From Oscillospiraceae bacterium (GTDB taxonomy: Bacteria > Bacillota > Clostridia > Oscillospirales > UBA929): a DNA stretch of 7,870 nucleotides. The stretch is from assembly GCA_031271325.1 (NCBI GenBank), contig JAISVY010000098.1, forward strand, positions 1-7,870. Direction: 5' to 3'. Made by a program: the position numbers and the translations under genes. Under the pieces are notes generated by a model. That model searched no databases. It saw nothing but the letters and a program-made list of their open reading frames with translations, and was not told the DNA's origin. Below, one piece after another: positions 6,974-7,870 of this stretch. Position 1 is the first letter of the stretch, and each line of letters starts with the position of its first letter.

Positions 6974-7058
6974 GGGAAGGCGTTTTGCCTCCCGCGGTAT
7001 CCGGCCCCGCCCCCGCGCAGGACGGGAGGCAGGCGGGATACGGTACCCCTGCAAGTCC
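6968..7058 (+). repeat. Hairpin repeat copy B filling the NHL-YIP1 gap
   Basis: Positions 6968-6995 match copy A (3389-3415, inverted) with a single inserted A. The remainder to about 7058 is GC-rich and contains further inverted pieces, such as GTATCC near 6998 and GGATAC near 7037, and AGGGG/CCCCT near the two ends. The first six bases of the repeat, CCGTAG, are the last sense codon and stop of the NHL gene. The insertion therefore appears to define or replace the original end of that gene. It occupies most of the 110 nt between the NHL stop and the YIP1 start. Confidence 0.65.
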
Positions 7059-7083
7059 CCGATAAACGAGAGGAGGGCAGTAT

Positions 7084-7701
7084 ATGCTGGACACCGCGAA
7101 GTTCGCGTTTTATGTCTTGTTCCACCCGATCGACGGGTTTTGGGAGCTGAAGCACCATAAAGAAAAATCGTTCGGCGCGGCGAACCTCATCTTGGCGCTG
7201 CTGTGCCTCATGAGCGTGGTTCAGGCGCAGTTCGAGAGCTACCACTACGGCGTGCTTGACCGCGAGAACAACAACATCCTGCTCAATATCACAAGCTACC
7301 TCGTGCCGCTGGTCGCGTGGACGGTGCTCAACTGGGCGCTGTCGACCCTGCTGGAGGGCAAGGCGACAATGAAGCAGATTTGGGTGCAGAGCGTCTTTTC
7401 GCTCACGCCGCTGCTGCTCTCGATGCCGGTGCTGCTCCTGCTCTCCTACCTGATGACGCGCGGCGAGATGCCCTTCTATGTCATTATCCAAACCGCCGCC
7501 GTGCTCTGGTGCGTCTTTTTGTTCCTGTTCGGCAGCATGACGATCCAAGACTACACCATGTCCAAGACGGTGCTGATGACGCTGTTTACCTTCCTTGGCA
7601 TCGCGGCGGCGATCTTCATCGGGATTATCCTGTTCTCCACCTTCCAGCAGCTTGTGAGCTTTATCACGACGGTGATCACGGAGATACGGTATATGCCTTG
7701 A
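7084..7701 (+). CDS. YIP1-family integral membrane protein
   Basis: A 205-residue membrane protein with five predicted helices (about 32-48, 68-90, 104-124, 131-152, 163-187). Before helix 1 it carries a motif I recognise from bacterial YIP1-domain proteins, FHPIDGFWELKHHKEKS at about 13-29. The ATG at 7084 has a strong AGGAGG site 7 nt upstream (7071-7076). In eukaryotes the family acts in vesicle traffic; in bacteria its function is unknown, and no catalytic residues are evident. It is the last gene of the plus-strand set and follows the NHL-TPR gene by 110 nt, most of it repeat. From memory of Bacillota gene neighbourhoods, YIP1 genes often sit beside CUT1 permeases, which suggests a helper role in assembly or function of the transporter. 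That link is inference. Confidence 0.88.
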   Translation: MLDTAKFAFYVLFHPIDGFWELKHHKEKSFGAANLILALLCLMSVVQAQFESYHYGVLDRENNNILLNITSYLVPLVAWTVLNWALSTLLEGKATMKQIWVQSVFSLTPLLLSMPVLLLLSYLMTRGEMPFYVIIQTAAVLWCVFLFLFGSMTIQDYTMSKTVLMTLFTFLGIAAAIFIGIILFSTFQQLVSFITTVITEIRYMP

Positions 7702-7741
7702 CAATGAACAGTTAACAATTAACAACGAACAACGAACAGAT
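7702..7741. repeat. AT-rich repeat tract with AACAACG tandem units
   Basis: Immediately after the YIP1 stop lies an AT-rich tract. It includes ACAGTTAACAATTAA (7708-7722), an exact 15-bp inverted match to 3343-3357, then AACAACG repeated twice and started a third time (7721-7739). The tract borders the inverted-repeat element that follows. No terminator is visible. Confidence 0.6.
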
Positions 7742-7745
7742 GGCA

Positions 7746-7846
7746 TGTTGGAAATTGCCCGCTCCGGCTTGCGATGCCGCGCCACAGGCGCCTGTTCGCA
7801 AGCGCTGCGCTCGTTCGCCTTACAGGCGAACACGCAATTTCCAACA
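7746..7846. mobile_element. MITE-like inverted-repeat element of about 100 bp
   Basis: Perfect 13-bp terminal inverted repeats (TGTTGGAAATTGC at 7746-7758, GCAATTTCCAACA at 7834-7846) enclose two nested hairpins: GCGCC/GGCGC (7779-7783, 7787-7791) and GTTCGCC/GGCGAAC (7813-7819, 7825-7831). Between them is CGCAAGCGCTGCG (7797-7809). A 9-bp direct repeat CGAACAGAT lies on both sides (7733-7741 and 7850-7858), 3-4 bp outside the termini, as a target duplication would. There is no coding capacity, so any movement would need a transposase in trans. The element could also serve as a structured 3' end for the operon's message. Confidence 0.6.
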
Positions 7847-7870
7847 CTTCGAACAGATAACCGTTATGGG

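Noticed and set aside
6781..7833. 350-codon open frame on the minus strand across the NHL and YIP1 genes
   Set aside because: It is antisense to two well-supported genes, has low-complexity composition rich in His, Arg, Gln and Glu, and no recognisable domain; it is a codon-bias shadow.

Overview
The window reads as chromosomal DNA of a moderately GC-rich, low-density-intergenic Bacillota, most likely a class Clostridia bacterium (Oscillospiraceae-like) or less likely a Paenibacillus relative. The grounds are the strong AGGAGG-type ribosome binding sites, TTG starts, Firmicutes-style CUT1 permeases without a local ATPase, a YIP1-family gene next to them, and short GC-rich hairpin repeats bracketed by AT-rich TTAACAATTAAC-like tracts. 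This is inference from style and protein families; no taxonomic marker gene is present.

Layout. Positions 1-3046 (minus strand) hold a two-gene operon: a TetR/AcrR-type regulator (2390-3046) with a clear sigma-A promoter (-35 3098-3103, -10 3075-3080), followed after 17 nt by a membrane-bound hybrid sensor histidine kinase (start 2372). The kinase has a dCache sensor, HisKA, HATPase and two receiver domains, and runs off the left edge of the window. Positions 3110-3480 are non-coding: two operator-like palindromes next to the TetR promoter, then a mosaic of GC-rich hairpin repeats and AT-rich tracts. Positions 3486-7701 (plus strand) are a co-directional set of four genes: a MalF-type permease, a MalG-type permease, a secreted and membrane-anchored NHL beta-propeller/TPR protein, and a five-helix YIP1-family membrane protein. 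Positions 7702-7870 are non-coding and hold a MITE-like inverted-repeat element of about 100 bp.

How the genes may work together. The two permeases would form the membrane channel of a CUT1-type (sugar or oligosaccharide) ABC importer that borrows an ATPase from elsewhere; no solute-binding protein lies in the window. The NHL-TPR protein is predicted to display a propeller outside the cell, held by one C-terminal helix, and YIP1 is an integral membrane partner. The divergent TetR-kinase pair is the natural candidate for control. The permease + NHL-TPR + YIP1 grouping is the least understood and most interesting part of the window.

Repeats are a second theme. At least three related GC-rich hairpin families recur at several intergenic sites: 3200-3415, 4479-4497, 5441-5492, 6968-6995 and 7746-7846. 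One of them supplies the stop codon of the NHL gene, and another shows a compensatory base-pair change between copies.
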